DNA from: Putridiphycobacter sp045107045
GTDB taxonomy: Bacteria > Bacteroidota > Bacteroidia > Flavobacteriales_D > Crocinitomicaceae
DNA length: 64,000 nucleotides
Reading direction: 5' to 3'
Assembly: GCA_045107045.1 (NCBI GenBank)
Contig: JBGCFR010000055.1
Span: 5,806-69,805 of the forward strand
Position numbers and translations under genes: made by a program. Shown here in pieces: positions 9,160-17,874 of this stretch (within the stretch, counting starts at the first letter, position 1; every line of letters begins with the position of its first letter). Under the pieces are notes generated by a model that saw only the letters and a program-made list of their open reading frames with translations, was not told where the DNA came from and made no database searches.

Positions 9160-9864
9160 ATTAAACTCCCGCTTTAGGTCGTAAATATCTTTAATTAGCT
9201 CCGAAATCTCATCAGCGTTTGTGCCGTCGTACATTCCACGTATTTTCTTATCAGGATCAACCAATACAAAATTTTCGGTATGGATAAAGTCAGATTCATT
9301 GCCATGATCATAGTTAGGGTCATTCTCGTCAGGAACAATCAGGTATGATTTTCTAGCCATTGTATAAAGGTCTTCTTTTGTTCCTGTTAAAAACCACCAC
9401 TTAGTTGGAATAGCTTCATATCTTAACGAGTAATCGTATAGTTGTTGAACTGAATCTCCTTCTGGCCAAACTGTATGACTTAATAATTTTAACCAATTAT
9501 CTTTAGCAAATTCCGTTTGAACTCGCTTCATCTGATCGTTCATTATTGGACAAATACTGCCACAAGTAGTAAAAAAATAGTTTACCACAAAAATATGCCC
9601 CTCTATATCTACTTTTGTAATAGTATCTGCATACTGATTAACGAAGGAAAAATCAGAAATTAAATGGCCAGTTCTTTTTAATTGAAGTGCACTATCTACT
9701 AGAGCCGGATTAACATCAAAAGGATTAATAGTTTTTAATTTATTATCAATTTTTTCACGGTATTCAACCGTATTTTGTTGCTCCGTTTTTGTTCTAATCA
9801 TATAACTAGCAATTAATACGCCAACTAATAGAACAATTGAAAATAAAATGAGTCTTGTTTTCAT
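9154..9864 (-). CDS. SCO1/SenC family copper chaperone-like protein
   Basis: 236 residues with an N-terminal membrane anchor (about 5-23) and a thioredoxin fold outside the membrane. Seen: CGSIC (CxxxC) in NYFFTTCGSICPIMN and the distal histidine in DFIHTENFVLVD, i.e. the complete copper-binding triad of SCO proteins, which deliver copper to cytochrome oxidase CuA or act in redox control. It lies 63 bases downstream of recO, away from the oxidase genes at 32-37 kb that have two further SCO-like genes. Confidence 0.85.
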   Translation of the reverse strand: MKTRLILFSIVLLVGVLIASYMIRTKTEQQNTVEYREKIDNKLKTINPFDVNPALVDSALQLKRTGHLISDFSFVNQYADTITKVDIEGHIFVVNYFFTTCGSICPIMNDQMKRVQTEFAKDNWLKLLSHTVWPEGDSVQQLYDYSLRYEAIPTKWWFLTGTKEDLYTMARKSYLIVPDENDPNYDHGNESDFIHTENFVLVDPDKKIRGMYDGTNADEISELIKDIYDLKREFNL

Positions 9865-9927
9865 AGTGATAATCCTTGTGCAAATTTACGAAATTCAATA
9901 TGGAAATTATAATGATAATTGTCATGA

Positions 9928-10644
9928 CTAATCATGAAAGGTCATTTCTAAAACAGGGAGGCTTTTAATTGGTGAGAAGTGGTCAAAAATAACTTGGTAA
10001 TATCTAAGCATGTCCTGAATTAAAAGACGTCTTTTATTTGCATTTATGTTTAATGGGGTGCTATCATCAAATTTTCGTTGCATTAGATTTAGTATAATTG
10101 AGACGTTTTCACCTTCAATATAGTTAGGGTGGTTTGGACTATATTTTGAAAACTTACCTTCCAATAAATCAAAGAATTTAGCCTCTTGTTCAACAATAGG
10201 GTAAAATCCTAAGTATTTTGTAAAGTCAATTAAAAATTGAATTGCAAAATTAGCAGGCTGATCAATGGTGTCAAGGATGCAAAGGGCATTTTTTAAATAA
10301 TGATAAAGCGCTGGATTGTATTGCTCCTCTTTGACCGATTGGTAAATGATTTCATTTATAAAAAACACAATTGCCGATTTTATAGGATCAAAAGGAATGG
10401 TTTTATAACTATACTCCGACTCAACTTCTGTTATTTTGGCTAGATCGCTATCATTTCTTTGAAAATAATTAATTTGTAAAATTGCGAGAGGGGCAATGAG
10501 ATTTCCCTTTTTGTTTTTTCGTTTAGCTCCTTGAAATATAAAACTTTGCAGCCCATTTTGAAGAGTGAATATTTTAATAACTAAGCTAGTCTCAGAATAA
10601 TTAACCTTATGCAGTACAATACCTTCAGTGGCAATATTGGCCAT
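9928..10644 (-). CDS. recO: DNA repair protein RecO
   Basis: Loads RecA with RecF/RecR and anneals single strands. 238 residues, normal length. N-terminal OB-fold (EGIVLHKVNYSETSLVIKIFT), then an alpha-helical domain. The cysteine zinc finger of some RecO proteins is absent, as in many Bacteroidota. Its ATG overlaps the porZ stop by one base (TAATG), so it is translationally coupled to porZ. Confidence 0.9.
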   Translation of the reverse strand: MANIATEGIVLHKVNYSETSLVIKIFTLQNGLQSFIFQGAKRKNKKGNLIAPLAILQINYFQRNDSDLAKITEVESEYSYKTIPFDPIKSAIVFFINEIIYQSVKEEQYNPALYHYLKNALCILDTIDQPANFAIQFLIDFTKYLGFYPIVEQEAKFFDLLEGKFSKYSPNHPNYIEGENVSIILNLMQRKFDDSTPLNINANKRRLLIQDMLRYYQVIFDHFSPIKSLPVLEMTFHD

Positions 10645-12962
10645 TAATTAATAATTAGAATTTTGGCTACATTATCTCCTTTACCTTCTACCCGGGCCGA
10701 CCAAACTAAATAGACACCAGATTGTACCCTTTCTCCAGTCAATCTATTGCCATCCCAGGTAACAGTTCCACCATTGGATACTGTTTGATAAATTAGATTT
10801 CCAGATACATCAGTTATTCGCACTTGACTTTCATAACCTAATCCCTGCACAGTAATAATTCCTTTATATTCCGGTCTAACCGGGTTTGGAAAAACTTTAA
10901 TAGCTGAAAAAGTATTATCTGATTGTGAGGCGTCTGTTCTATATGAAATTAACCCTTCACTTGTTGCAAAAAAAGCTTCCCCATTTTCATGATTAATTTT
11001 AATATCAAAAATTGAATTAGATATAATAGGACTGTTTTCTGTACCAAATTGAAGCAATTCAGTTTTCCCATTTGGTGTCATGCAAAAAACCCCTGAGGCA
11101 TTAGTGCCGATCCATTTTCGGTTTCCTCCATCCACTGCAATGGCTGTAACCGTCACTTTATCAAATATCGGAACATAGACTTCTTTTTCCGAATCATAAA
11201 CCACTACTTGACTCGCGTCTGAATCGCCAAAATTACCATCAAAAATTGTAGCCACACTATAAAATACGGCAAGACCATTAGCAGTACCTATCCAAATTTC
11301 ACCATCAAGGTCTTCAGCAATTGATTTCACTTCAATTGAGGGTAAGGAACCAAAGCCTTTTGAATCTCGAATTGTGACTTTCCTATCATCAGATAGATCA
11401 TCATAGGTTCCATTATCATCATATACCACTATTCCTAATCCATTCATAGCTATCCATTTGTACCCTCTTGAGTCAATAAATAATTTGAGAGGAAATTTAT
11501 TATTGGCAGCAGCACCTAAATTATAAGTGTGCCACTTTTCATCAGTATCTAGCATTTTTAAGGGTTCAGTCCCTGCGTTGACTAGCCATAAATTACCATC
11601 ATTATCATATTTTAAGTCAGGGATTATCATATTGGTCTCGTTATTAAGCTGACCCTCTAGAGGAGAATTTTCTTTATCGTATTGTCCTTTGAACGTAATG
11701 CCATCCAATATTTTTAAACCGCCTTTCGAATAACTAGAAAAAGCAACTTCAGATTCATTTTTAGGATTGACAGAAATTCCAATGATGTCCCAGTTTAGAG
11801 AGTCGGCTAATTCTACAGGATTTGTTCTACTATTAACGTTAATCCATTTTTCATTCTCAAAAAGGTAAATTCCACGTCGTAAATTAATACTTTTCAGGTT
11901 GTCAGTTAAACCTCCTCCAGCCACCGCTACTTTGCCGTTATTAATATCAATTTTATAGCAACCATCTAAATAAGGGCTGTTAGCGTAAACTTGCTTGTTA
12001 TTGCTAAAGGGGTCCTTTGCTCTGCATAGACCATTGTTTGCGTCAGCAATCCATAGTTCTTCATTAATATAAACAGCGCCAGCTGGTTTTGGGGGTGGAC
12101 CAAAACTATAATCGTAAATGTTTTCTAATTGTTCAAAATTTTCATTAAACACAATCGTATTAGCAAATCTAGTTACTACAAGATTTCCATTATTTACTGC
12201 TAACCGATTGATACTAGTAGGTACAGTGAATAAACTAACAAGTTTACCTGCTGATGTCAATCTAAAAACAGAGTCTTTATTGAACTGGGTAGTGTCAAAT
12301 GCAATGATTAGCTCATTGTTGAATACTTCTATTTCACTAACATTATTATTATTGATATAGGTTGGAAGTCCAGATTTTATTTGCCAATTTGAAGGGTCAT
12401 TTAGAAATGGAGTAGTTTTACTAGCCACATGAATTCCTTTATCTGTCCCTAAAAAAATACTGTCTTGAAAAACAACCATATCTAAAACATTTGCTCCTGA
12501 AAAAGGAATATACGTGTCTGAAATTTCCTTTTTTAGAATGTCCACAACCAATAGTCCAGCTTCTGTGCTTACATAAGCTGTACTACCTTCAATATTGATA
12601 TTGTTGACTGTTTTTCCGCCAGATATTAATGCGCGCTTTAACCATGGAATATTTGTAATGGTATTATCTTCTATGACATCAATATTACCGTTAGAATAAC
12701 CAACAATTATAATATTATCTTGTGCTTCAATAGCACTAATTTTTTTATCCGATAAACCATCTGTAACAGTAAATGTTGTGATTTCGTCATTCAATAAATC
12801 ATACTGAATAATGCCGTTATTTGAAGCCATAGAAACGATACTGTTTGCCTCAACAATGTTGATGGCTTCAAATGCAGAAAAGTGGATTCTCCAGCTAGCC
12901 ATTGAGATTTGAGCCACCAAAAAGTTGGAAACAAAGAAGAGTGATAAAACAAGTAAGCGCAT
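10644..12962 (-). CDS. porZ: Type IX secretion system surface protein PorZ
   Basis: 772 residues. A signal peptide (about 1-17) precedes ASWRIHFSAFEA, a PorZ-type N-terminus, and then two beta-propeller regions of two-component-regulator type repeats (for example EDLDGEIWIGTANGLAVF and DSRGYKWIAMNGLGIVVY). The C-terminus, from IKVFPNPVRPEYKG to the end, is a T9SS sorting domain of type A. In Porphyromonas PorZ is part of the attachment complex that presents A-LPS to the sortase PorU. The porZ-recO pairing is common in the phylum. Other T9SS core genes are not in the window. Confidence 0.88.
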   Translation of the reverse strand: MRLLVLSLFFVSNFLVAQISMASWRIHFSAFEAINIVEANSIVSMASNNGIIQYDLLNDEITTFTVTDGLSDKKISAIEAQDNIIIVGYSNGNIDVIEDNTITNIPWLKRALISGGKTVNNINIEGSTAYVSTEAGLLVVDILKKEISDTYIPFSGANVLDMVVFQDSIFLGTDKGIHVASKTTPFLNDPSNWQIKSGLPTYINNNNVSEIEVFNNELIIAFDTTQFNKDSVFRLTSAGKLVSLFTVPTSINRLAVNNGNLVVTRFANTIVFNENFEQLENIYDYSFGPPPKPAGAVYINEELWIADANNGLCRAKDPFSNNKQVYANSPYLDGCYKIDINNGKVAVAGGGLTDNLKSINLRRGIYLFENEKWINVNSRTNPVELADSLNWDIIGISVNPKNESEVAFSSYSKGGLKILDGITFKGQYDKENSPLEGQLNNETNMIIPDLKYDNDGNLWLVNAGTEPLKMLDTDEKWHTYNLGAAANNKFPLKLFIDSRGYKWIAMNGLGIVVYDDNGTYDDLSDDRKVTIRDSKGFGSLPSIEVKSIAEDLDGEIWIGTANGLAVFYSVATIFDGNFGDSDASQVVVYDSEKEVYVPIFDKVTVTAIAVDGGNRKWIGTNASGVFCMTPNGKTELLQFGTENSPIISNSIFDIKINHENGEAFFATSEGLISYRTDASQSDNTFSAIKVFPNPVRPEYKGIITVQGLGYESQVRITDVSGNLIYQTVSNGGTVTWDGNRLTGERVQSGVYLVWSARVEGKGDNVAKILIIN

Positions 12963-13041
12963 AGTATGAATGTGTAAAGTTAATAACTAAACTTGTGTGT
13001 TTTTATTGTTAGGTAAGCTATATTTTCTAACAGAAATATAT

Positions 13042-14409
13042 TTATCCAAATATTTCTCGAACTACCTCTTCTATTTTACCTGCTTCAACTATGCTAATAG
13101 TGTGTTTGTTTTGTGAGGGCTTGGTTTTAGATTTAGCTACAATTATTTTTTCAAATCCTAGTTTTTCAGCTTCAGAAATACGTTGTTCTAATCTATTTAC
13201 AGGCCTGATTTCGCCACTTAGACCAACTTCTGCTGCTAAACAAATTGTACTTGGAATTGCAATATCAGCATTTGATGACATTACAGCGCAGACAACTGCC
13301 AAGTCAATAGCAGGGTCATCTACCTTTAAACCTCCTGCAATATTCAAGAAAACATCTTTTGCACCTAGTTTGAAGCCACAACGTTTTTCTAAAACTGCCA
13401 GCAGCATGTTTAACCGTCTTAAGTCAAATCCAGTTGATGATCTTTGTGGGGTCCCATAAGCTGCAGTACTCACAAGAGCTTGAACTTCAATTAAAATTGG
13501 CCTAACTCCTTCAAGGGTTGAAGCAATCGAAATGCCACTTAAGTTTTCATTATTTCCGGATAATAAAATTTCAGAAGGGTTCTCTACTTCTCTTAACCCT
13601 TTTCCGCTCATTTCGTAAATACCTAATTCATTTGTTGATCCGAATCTATTTTTTACAGATCTGAGGAGCCTATAAAAATGATTTCTATCCCCTTCAAAAT
13701 GAAGAACTGTGTCTACCATGTGTTCTAAAACTTTGGGCCCAGCCAATGCACCTTCTTTAGTAATATGACCAATTAAGAAAACGGGAGTATCAGTTTCTTT
13801 TGCAAATTTTAATAACTCTGAAGTACACTCTCTTATTTGAGAAATGCTGCCTGGTGATGATTCTATAATTGGTGATTGAAGCGTTTGAATTGAATCAATA
13901 ATTAAAAAATCAGGTCGTAATTCCTGTATTTGAATAAAAATATTTTGTGTTGATGTTTCCGTTAATATGAAACAATTTTCATTTAAACGACCAAGTCGAT
14001 TGGCACGCATACTAATTTGTTGCTCACTTTCTTCGCCCGATACATAAAGTACTTTTAGTTCAGGCTGTGAAACAGCTAATTGTAATAATAATGTAGACTT
14101 TCCAATACCAGGTTCACCTCCAAATAGCACCAATGAGCCAAGCACCAAACCTCCTCCTAAAACCCTATTTAATTCTTGATCCTTAAGCTGAATTCGGTTT
14201 TCTTTTGTTGCAGTAATTTCGGTTAAGCGTTGTGGCTTAACTATGCGTTTATCTTTGTCTGTCGAGAATGGAATTTTACGACTAGTTGATGGTTCAAGGA
14301 CCTCTTCAACAAAAGTATTCCATTCACCACAGGCATTACATTTCCCAACCCATTGAGGAGATTGTGCACCACAGTTTTGGCAGAAATAACTGGTTTTAAC
14401 TTTAGCCAT
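13042..14409 (-). CDS. radA: DNA repair protein RadA
   Basis: RecA-like branch-migration ATPase. 455 residues. N-terminal four-cysteine zinc finger (CQNCG...CNACGEW), Walker A GGEPGIGKST (about residues 94-103), the RadA-specific KNRFGSTNELG, and a C-terminal Lon-protease-like domain (about residues 290-455) that lacks the catalytic serine. Divergent from exoA; a candidate -7 box on the minus strand is TATCTTCG at 14425-14432. Confidence 0.95.
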   Translation of the reverse strand: MAKVKTSYFCQNCGAQSPQWVGKCNACGEWNTFVEEVLEPSTSRKIPFSTDKDKRIVKPQRLTEITATKENRIQLKDQELNRVLGGGLVLGSLVLFGGEPGIGKSTLLLQLAVSQPELKVLYVSGEESEQQISMRANRLGRLNENCFILTETSTQNIFIQIQELRPDFLIIDSIQTLQSPIIESSPGSISQIRECTSELLKFAKETDTPVFLIGHITKEGALAGPKVLEHMVDTVLHFEGDRNHFYRLLRSVKNRFGSTNELGIYEMSGKGLREVENPSEILLSGNNENLSGISIASTLEGVRPILIEVQALVSTAAYGTPQRSSTGFDLRRLNMLLAVLEKRCGFKLGAKDVFLNIAGGLKVDDPAIDLAVVCAVMSSNADIAIPSTICLAAEVGLSGEIRPVNRLEQRISEAEKLGFEKIIVAKSKTKPSQNKHTISIVEAGKIEEVVREIFG

Positions 14410-14477
14410 CTTTAAAATTTTTATCGAAGATACAATTTTGAATACGTAAATTATTTACGTGCTTGTAAAATCTTGGT

Positions 14478-14485
14478 TAACTTTG
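14478..14485 (+). promoter_or_regulatory. Candidate -7 box for exoA
   Basis: TAACTTTG fits TAnnTTTG and lies 18 bases before the exoA ATG at 14504, in the 94-base gap shared with the divergent radA gene. Confidence 0.45.
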
Positions 14486-14503
14486 AGGATATACTTTTTT
14501 AAA

Positions 14504-15277
14504 ATGGCAAAATTTATTTCGTATAATGTTAACGGTATCCGAGCAGCATTAAAAAAAGATTGGATAGAATGGGTAAAATCAGTTGATCCAGATGTAATTT
14601 GTTTACAAGAAACTAAAGCAAGCCCAGAACAACTCGATTTGAGTCTTTTTGAAGAAGCAGGATATAAATCGTATTGGTTTTCTGCTGAAAAAAAAGGATA
14701 TAGTAGTGTTGCCATCTTAAGTAAAACTAAACCAGATCATATTGAATATGGCTGTGGAATAGCTAAATATGACAAAGAGGGTAGGATTATTCGTGCAGAT
14801 TTTGGAGATTTTTCAGTAATGAGCTGTTATTTTCCTAGTGGAAGTAGCGGAGAAGTAAGGCAAGAATTCAAAATGGAATACCTTGAAGATTTTCAAACTT
14901 ACATTAACGAGTTGAAAAAAAAGCGATCCAAATTATTAGTATCAGGAGATGTTAACATTTGTCATAACGCAATTGATATTCATAATCCGGTTTCTAACAA
15001 AAAGTCGAGTGGGTTTTTACCTGAAGAAAGGTCTTGGCTAACAGACTTTTTGGAAGAAGGTTTTATAGATACTTTTCGTCATTTAAATAAAGAACCCCAT
15101 AACTATACTTGGTGGACTTATCGGTTTGGTGCAAGAAAAAAGAATTTAGGATGGCGAATTGACTATCATTTTATAACAGATAATTTATTGTCACAATTAA
15201 ACCGCTCAATTATACTAGCTGAAGCTGTGCATTCTGATCATTGCCCGATATTAGTTGACCTCTCAGTTGATTTGTAG
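14504..15277 (+). CDS. exoA: Exodeoxyribonuclease III (AP endonuclease family)
   Basis: Repairs abasic sites and 3' blocks. 257 residues from the ATG at 14504 (MAKFISYNVNGIR); an upstream TTG at 14459 would add 15 residues that overlap the promoter and do not fit the family. Seen: the metal-binding LQETKA, SGDVNICH where the catalytic GDxN sits, and the closing HSDHCPILVDL. It belongs to the ExoA/XthA type rather than the endonuclease/phosphatase look-alikes. Confidence 0.94.
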   Translation: MAKFISYNVNGIRAALKKDWIEWVKSVDPDVICLQETKASPEQLDLSLFEEAGYKSYWFSAEKKGYSSVAILSKTKPDHIEYGCGIAKYDKEGRIIRADFGDFSVMSCYFPSGSSGEVRQEFKMEYLEDFQTYINELKKKRSKLLVSGDVNICHNAIDIHNPVSNKKSSGFLPEERSWLTDFLEEGFIDTFRHLNKEPHNYTWWTYRFGARKKNLGWRIDYHFITDNLLSQLNRSIILAEAVHSDHCPILVDLSVDL

Positions 15278-15357
15278 AATGTGGAGAAATAAGCGAAATT
15301 ATTCGAAGTTTAATTTTCTTTAATTACTATTTTTGAGCATCATCTAAAAATAAAATT

Positions 15358-16020
15358 TTGATAAATGTACTTTTAGGCGGGATTGGATTAGGATTGGTTT
15401 TAAGCCTAATGCTTGGACCAGTTTTTTTTGTTTTATTAGAAACAAGTATACAAAAAGGGGTGCGTTCGGCACTTTATCTTGATTTGGGTGTTTTTATTAG
15501 TGACATTTTATACATCACAATTGCATTTTTGTTTGTCAATCAAGTCTCACAATTAATGGAAAGTGACTATAGCCTTTACTTAAGTATTATTGGTGGGTGT
15601 TGCTTTTTATTATTTGGAATTTATACCATACGTAAGAAGGTTGCCCCATTAAAAAAGCAAATCAATAAGTCAAAAGAATTGGCCACTACAAGTCAGTTTT
15701 CAACTATTATGAAAGGTTTTTTTTTAAATGCAGTTAATCCTGGGGTTTTATTTTACTGGCTAACCATAATCGGAACAATTCGAAAAAAAACAATTATGCC
15801 TGGCCTAGGTGAAAACATGACCGTATTATTTTATTTAGTGATTATACTATTTACATTTTTTACTATTGATATATTTAAAATTTTAGGTGCTGAGAAGCTA
15901 AAAAACGTGCTAACACCGGCATGGATGAATGTCATTAATAAATTCTTGGGAATCATTTTGATGTGTTTCGGTGTTCTGTTTATATTAGATGGCTTAAATG
16001 ACCTTTATCATATTGTGTAA
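15358..16020 (+). CDS. LysE-family exporter
   Basis: 220 residues with about six membrane helices. Characteristic N-terminus GIGLGLVLSLMLGPVFFVLLETSIQKG and the NPG turn in LNAVNPGVLFYWL. The family exports amino acids such as lysine, threonine or homoserine; the substrate here is unknown. The start is probably TTG at 15358, because no ATG lies upstream in frame; a TATTTTTG box at 15328-15335 is in place for transcription. Confidence 0.8.
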   Translation: MINVLLGGIGLGLVLSLMLGPVFFVLLETSIQKGVRSALYLDLGVFISDILYITIAFLFVNQVSQLMESDYSLYLSIIGGCCFLLFGIYTIRKKVAPLKKQINKSKELATTSQFSTIMKGFFLNAVNPGVLFYWLTIIGTIRKKTIMPGLGENMTVLFYLVIILFTFFTIDIFKILGAEKLKNVLTPAWMNVINKFLGIILMCFGVLFILDGLNDLYHIV

Positions 16021-16062
16021 CTAATTCTTGATTTAACATTATAGAAAAACCTTATATTATTT

Positions 16063-17763
16063 ATGAAAACAATACTAATATCAATCCTTTTTGCACTTAG
16101 CTTATCAAACATTAGCTTTTCTCAAGTCAAGCATAAATTAATTAGCAATTATTGGGATTTTAGTAAAACAAAACTAATGTCTAGAGGTTTTTTTTATGTA
16201 GACAAGTTTACCGGAGAAACAACTCTAGAACACGGTAAATGGAGCTATTGGAATAAGAATGGAAAACTAACAGAGGTAAGAAATTACGAGAAGGGGGTGC
16301 TAGAAGGAGAAGTGTCTTTATTCTATATTAATGGAAATAAAAAAGAAGAAGGCTTTTTTACGGAAGGAGAACAAGATGGTGAATATAAGTCATGGTACGA
16401 GAACGGCAACTTAAAGTCAGAAGGTCAGTATTACATGGGAGAAGCAACAGATCGCTGGATTAGTTACTATGAAAATGGGTTTCATCACTCTGAAGAAATA
16501 ATTAAAAACGGGGTGACTTACATGCAAAATTTTTGGATTTACGATTCAACTCAAACTATGAGAAATGGTAATGGAGAAATGGTATTATTTTACAAAAGTA
16601 ATGGTAACGTGAATGAATTATACACTTTTAAGGATGGGCTAAAAGATGGGCCTTTTACTGAATATACAGTTTATGGCAATAAATTAGTAGAAGGAAGCTA
16701 CTCAAGAGGTGAAAAAGATGGGGAGTGGAACTTTACTTATTATGATGGTGTTCCTGATACAAAAATGACATACAAAAATGATTTACTCAATGGGCCTTAC
16801 ACTAAGTATTATGATAATGAATCAATAAATATTGAAGGAAATTTTGTTGATGGTGAAAAGGATGGTCACTGGATATGGTACACAAATACTGGTGGGAAGG
16901 ATATGGAAGGTGATTTTTCAGAAGGTTTGCAGGATGGAAAATGGGTTTATTGGTACCCTGGTAATCCAGAACAAATAAAGTATGTTGGTCACTTTCAATT
17001 AGGGAAAAGACATGGTGAATGGGATTTCTATTATAGGGCTGGTCAGAAATGGAAGCATGGTAATTATATTGATGATAAGGAAGATGGGTTGTGGACTACA
17101 TGGTGGGAAAATGGTCAAACTTTAAGCGAAGGAACATTTTTAACTGGAATGGAAAATGGAAATTGGAAGCAATATTTTGAAAATGGTCAGTTAAAAAATG
17201 ATGGTAATTTCAAAATGGGGAAATTGCATGGAGAATGGAAGTCATATTATAAAAAGAGAAACCTTCATGTAGAAGGAAACTACGAAAATGATTTAAAAGT
17301 TGGTACTTGGAAACGCTACTCAAAAAAGAGAATATTAATTGAAGAAGGGAATTATAAGGCAGTTTCAATAGAGAAAAGCATGAAATACGGGCCATTTAAA
17401 AAACATAAAGTTCAAGAGAGTGTGAAAGACGGTTTATGGACTTGGTATTCAGAAAAAGATGGTGGCAAGACTCATGAAGGGTCCTATAGCAAAGGGAAAG
17501 AACAGGGGAAGTGGATATACTATTATCCAGGAGGAGCTAAACCAATGCAAGAATTAACATATAAGGACGGTAAACTAAATGGTACTACCATAAAATATAA
17601 TTGGCGCCCACACCGTGTTACGTCCAAAATAGATTTTAAAAACGGTGTTAAAGATGGTAAAATGATGATGTATGATAAGCGTGGAAGATTAGCCATTGAA
17701 AAAACCTTTAAAGAAGGTGTTGAAGTTAGATCTGACGGAAAACCAGTCAGATTTTCACCATAA
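16063..17763 (+). CDS. Secreted MORN-like (YwqK-type) repeat protein
   Basis: 566 residues. Signal peptide about 1-20 (ending ISFSQ), then almost the whole protein is made of about 22-25-residue repeats of the type GKW.YW...G....EG.Y..GEKDGEW, as in the toxin-antitoxin YwqK / MORN variant family. Such proteins form extended beta-hairpin arrays; the biochemical role is not known. Repeat register is regular from about residue 50 to the C-terminus, with a short irregular part around 440-455 (EEGNYKAVSIEKSM). Stands alone between the LysE exporter and murF-alr. Confidence 0.8.
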   Translation: MKTILISILFALSLSNISFSQVKHKLISNYWDFSKTKLMSRGFFYVDKFTGETTLEHGKWSYWNKNGKLTEVRNYEKGVLEGEVSLFYINGNKKEEGFFTEGEQDGEYKSWYENGNLKSEGQYYMGEATDRWISYYENGFHHSEEIIKNGVTYMQNFWIYDSTQTMRNGNGEMVLFYKSNGNVNELYTFKDGLKDGPFTEYTVYGNKLVEGSYSRGEKDGEWNFTYYDGVPDTKMTYKNDLLNGPYTKYYDNESINIEGNFVDGEKDGHWIWYTNTGGKDMEGDFSEGLQDGKWVYWYPGNPEQIKYVGHFQLGKRHGEWDFYYRAGQKWKHGNYIDDKEDGLWTTWWENGQTLSEGTFLTGMENGNWKQYFENGQLKNDGNFKMGKLHGEWKSYYKKRNLHVEGNYENDLKVGTWKRYSKKRILIEEGNYKAVSIEKSMKYGPFKKHKVQESVKDGLWTWYSEKDGGKTHEGSYSKGKEQGKWIYYYPGGAKPMQELTYKDGKLNGTTIKYNWRPHRVTSKIDFKNGVKDGKMMMYDKRGRLAIEKTFKEGVEVRSDGKPVRFSP

Positions 17764-17862
17764 ATTTAAAATATTATGACTCAAATAATGGAAGCCTGAG
17801 CTCATATAATAAAGAGTCTTTCTCAACATATTAATAGATGTTATTTTTAGTGTAAAATCAAT

Positions 17863-17870
17863 TACATTTG
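17863..17870 (+). promoter_or_regulatory. Candidate -7 box directly before murF-alr
   Basis: TACATTTG ends only 4 bases before the ATG at 17875, so transcription from it would give a leaderless or nearly leaderless mRNA. No clear -33 TTTG. Confidence 0.35.
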
Positions 17871-17874
17871 TTTT

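Noticed and set aside
12118..12360. 80-codon plus-strand frame inside porZ
   Set aside because: Lies within a propeller region of porZ that is clearly coding on the minus strand.
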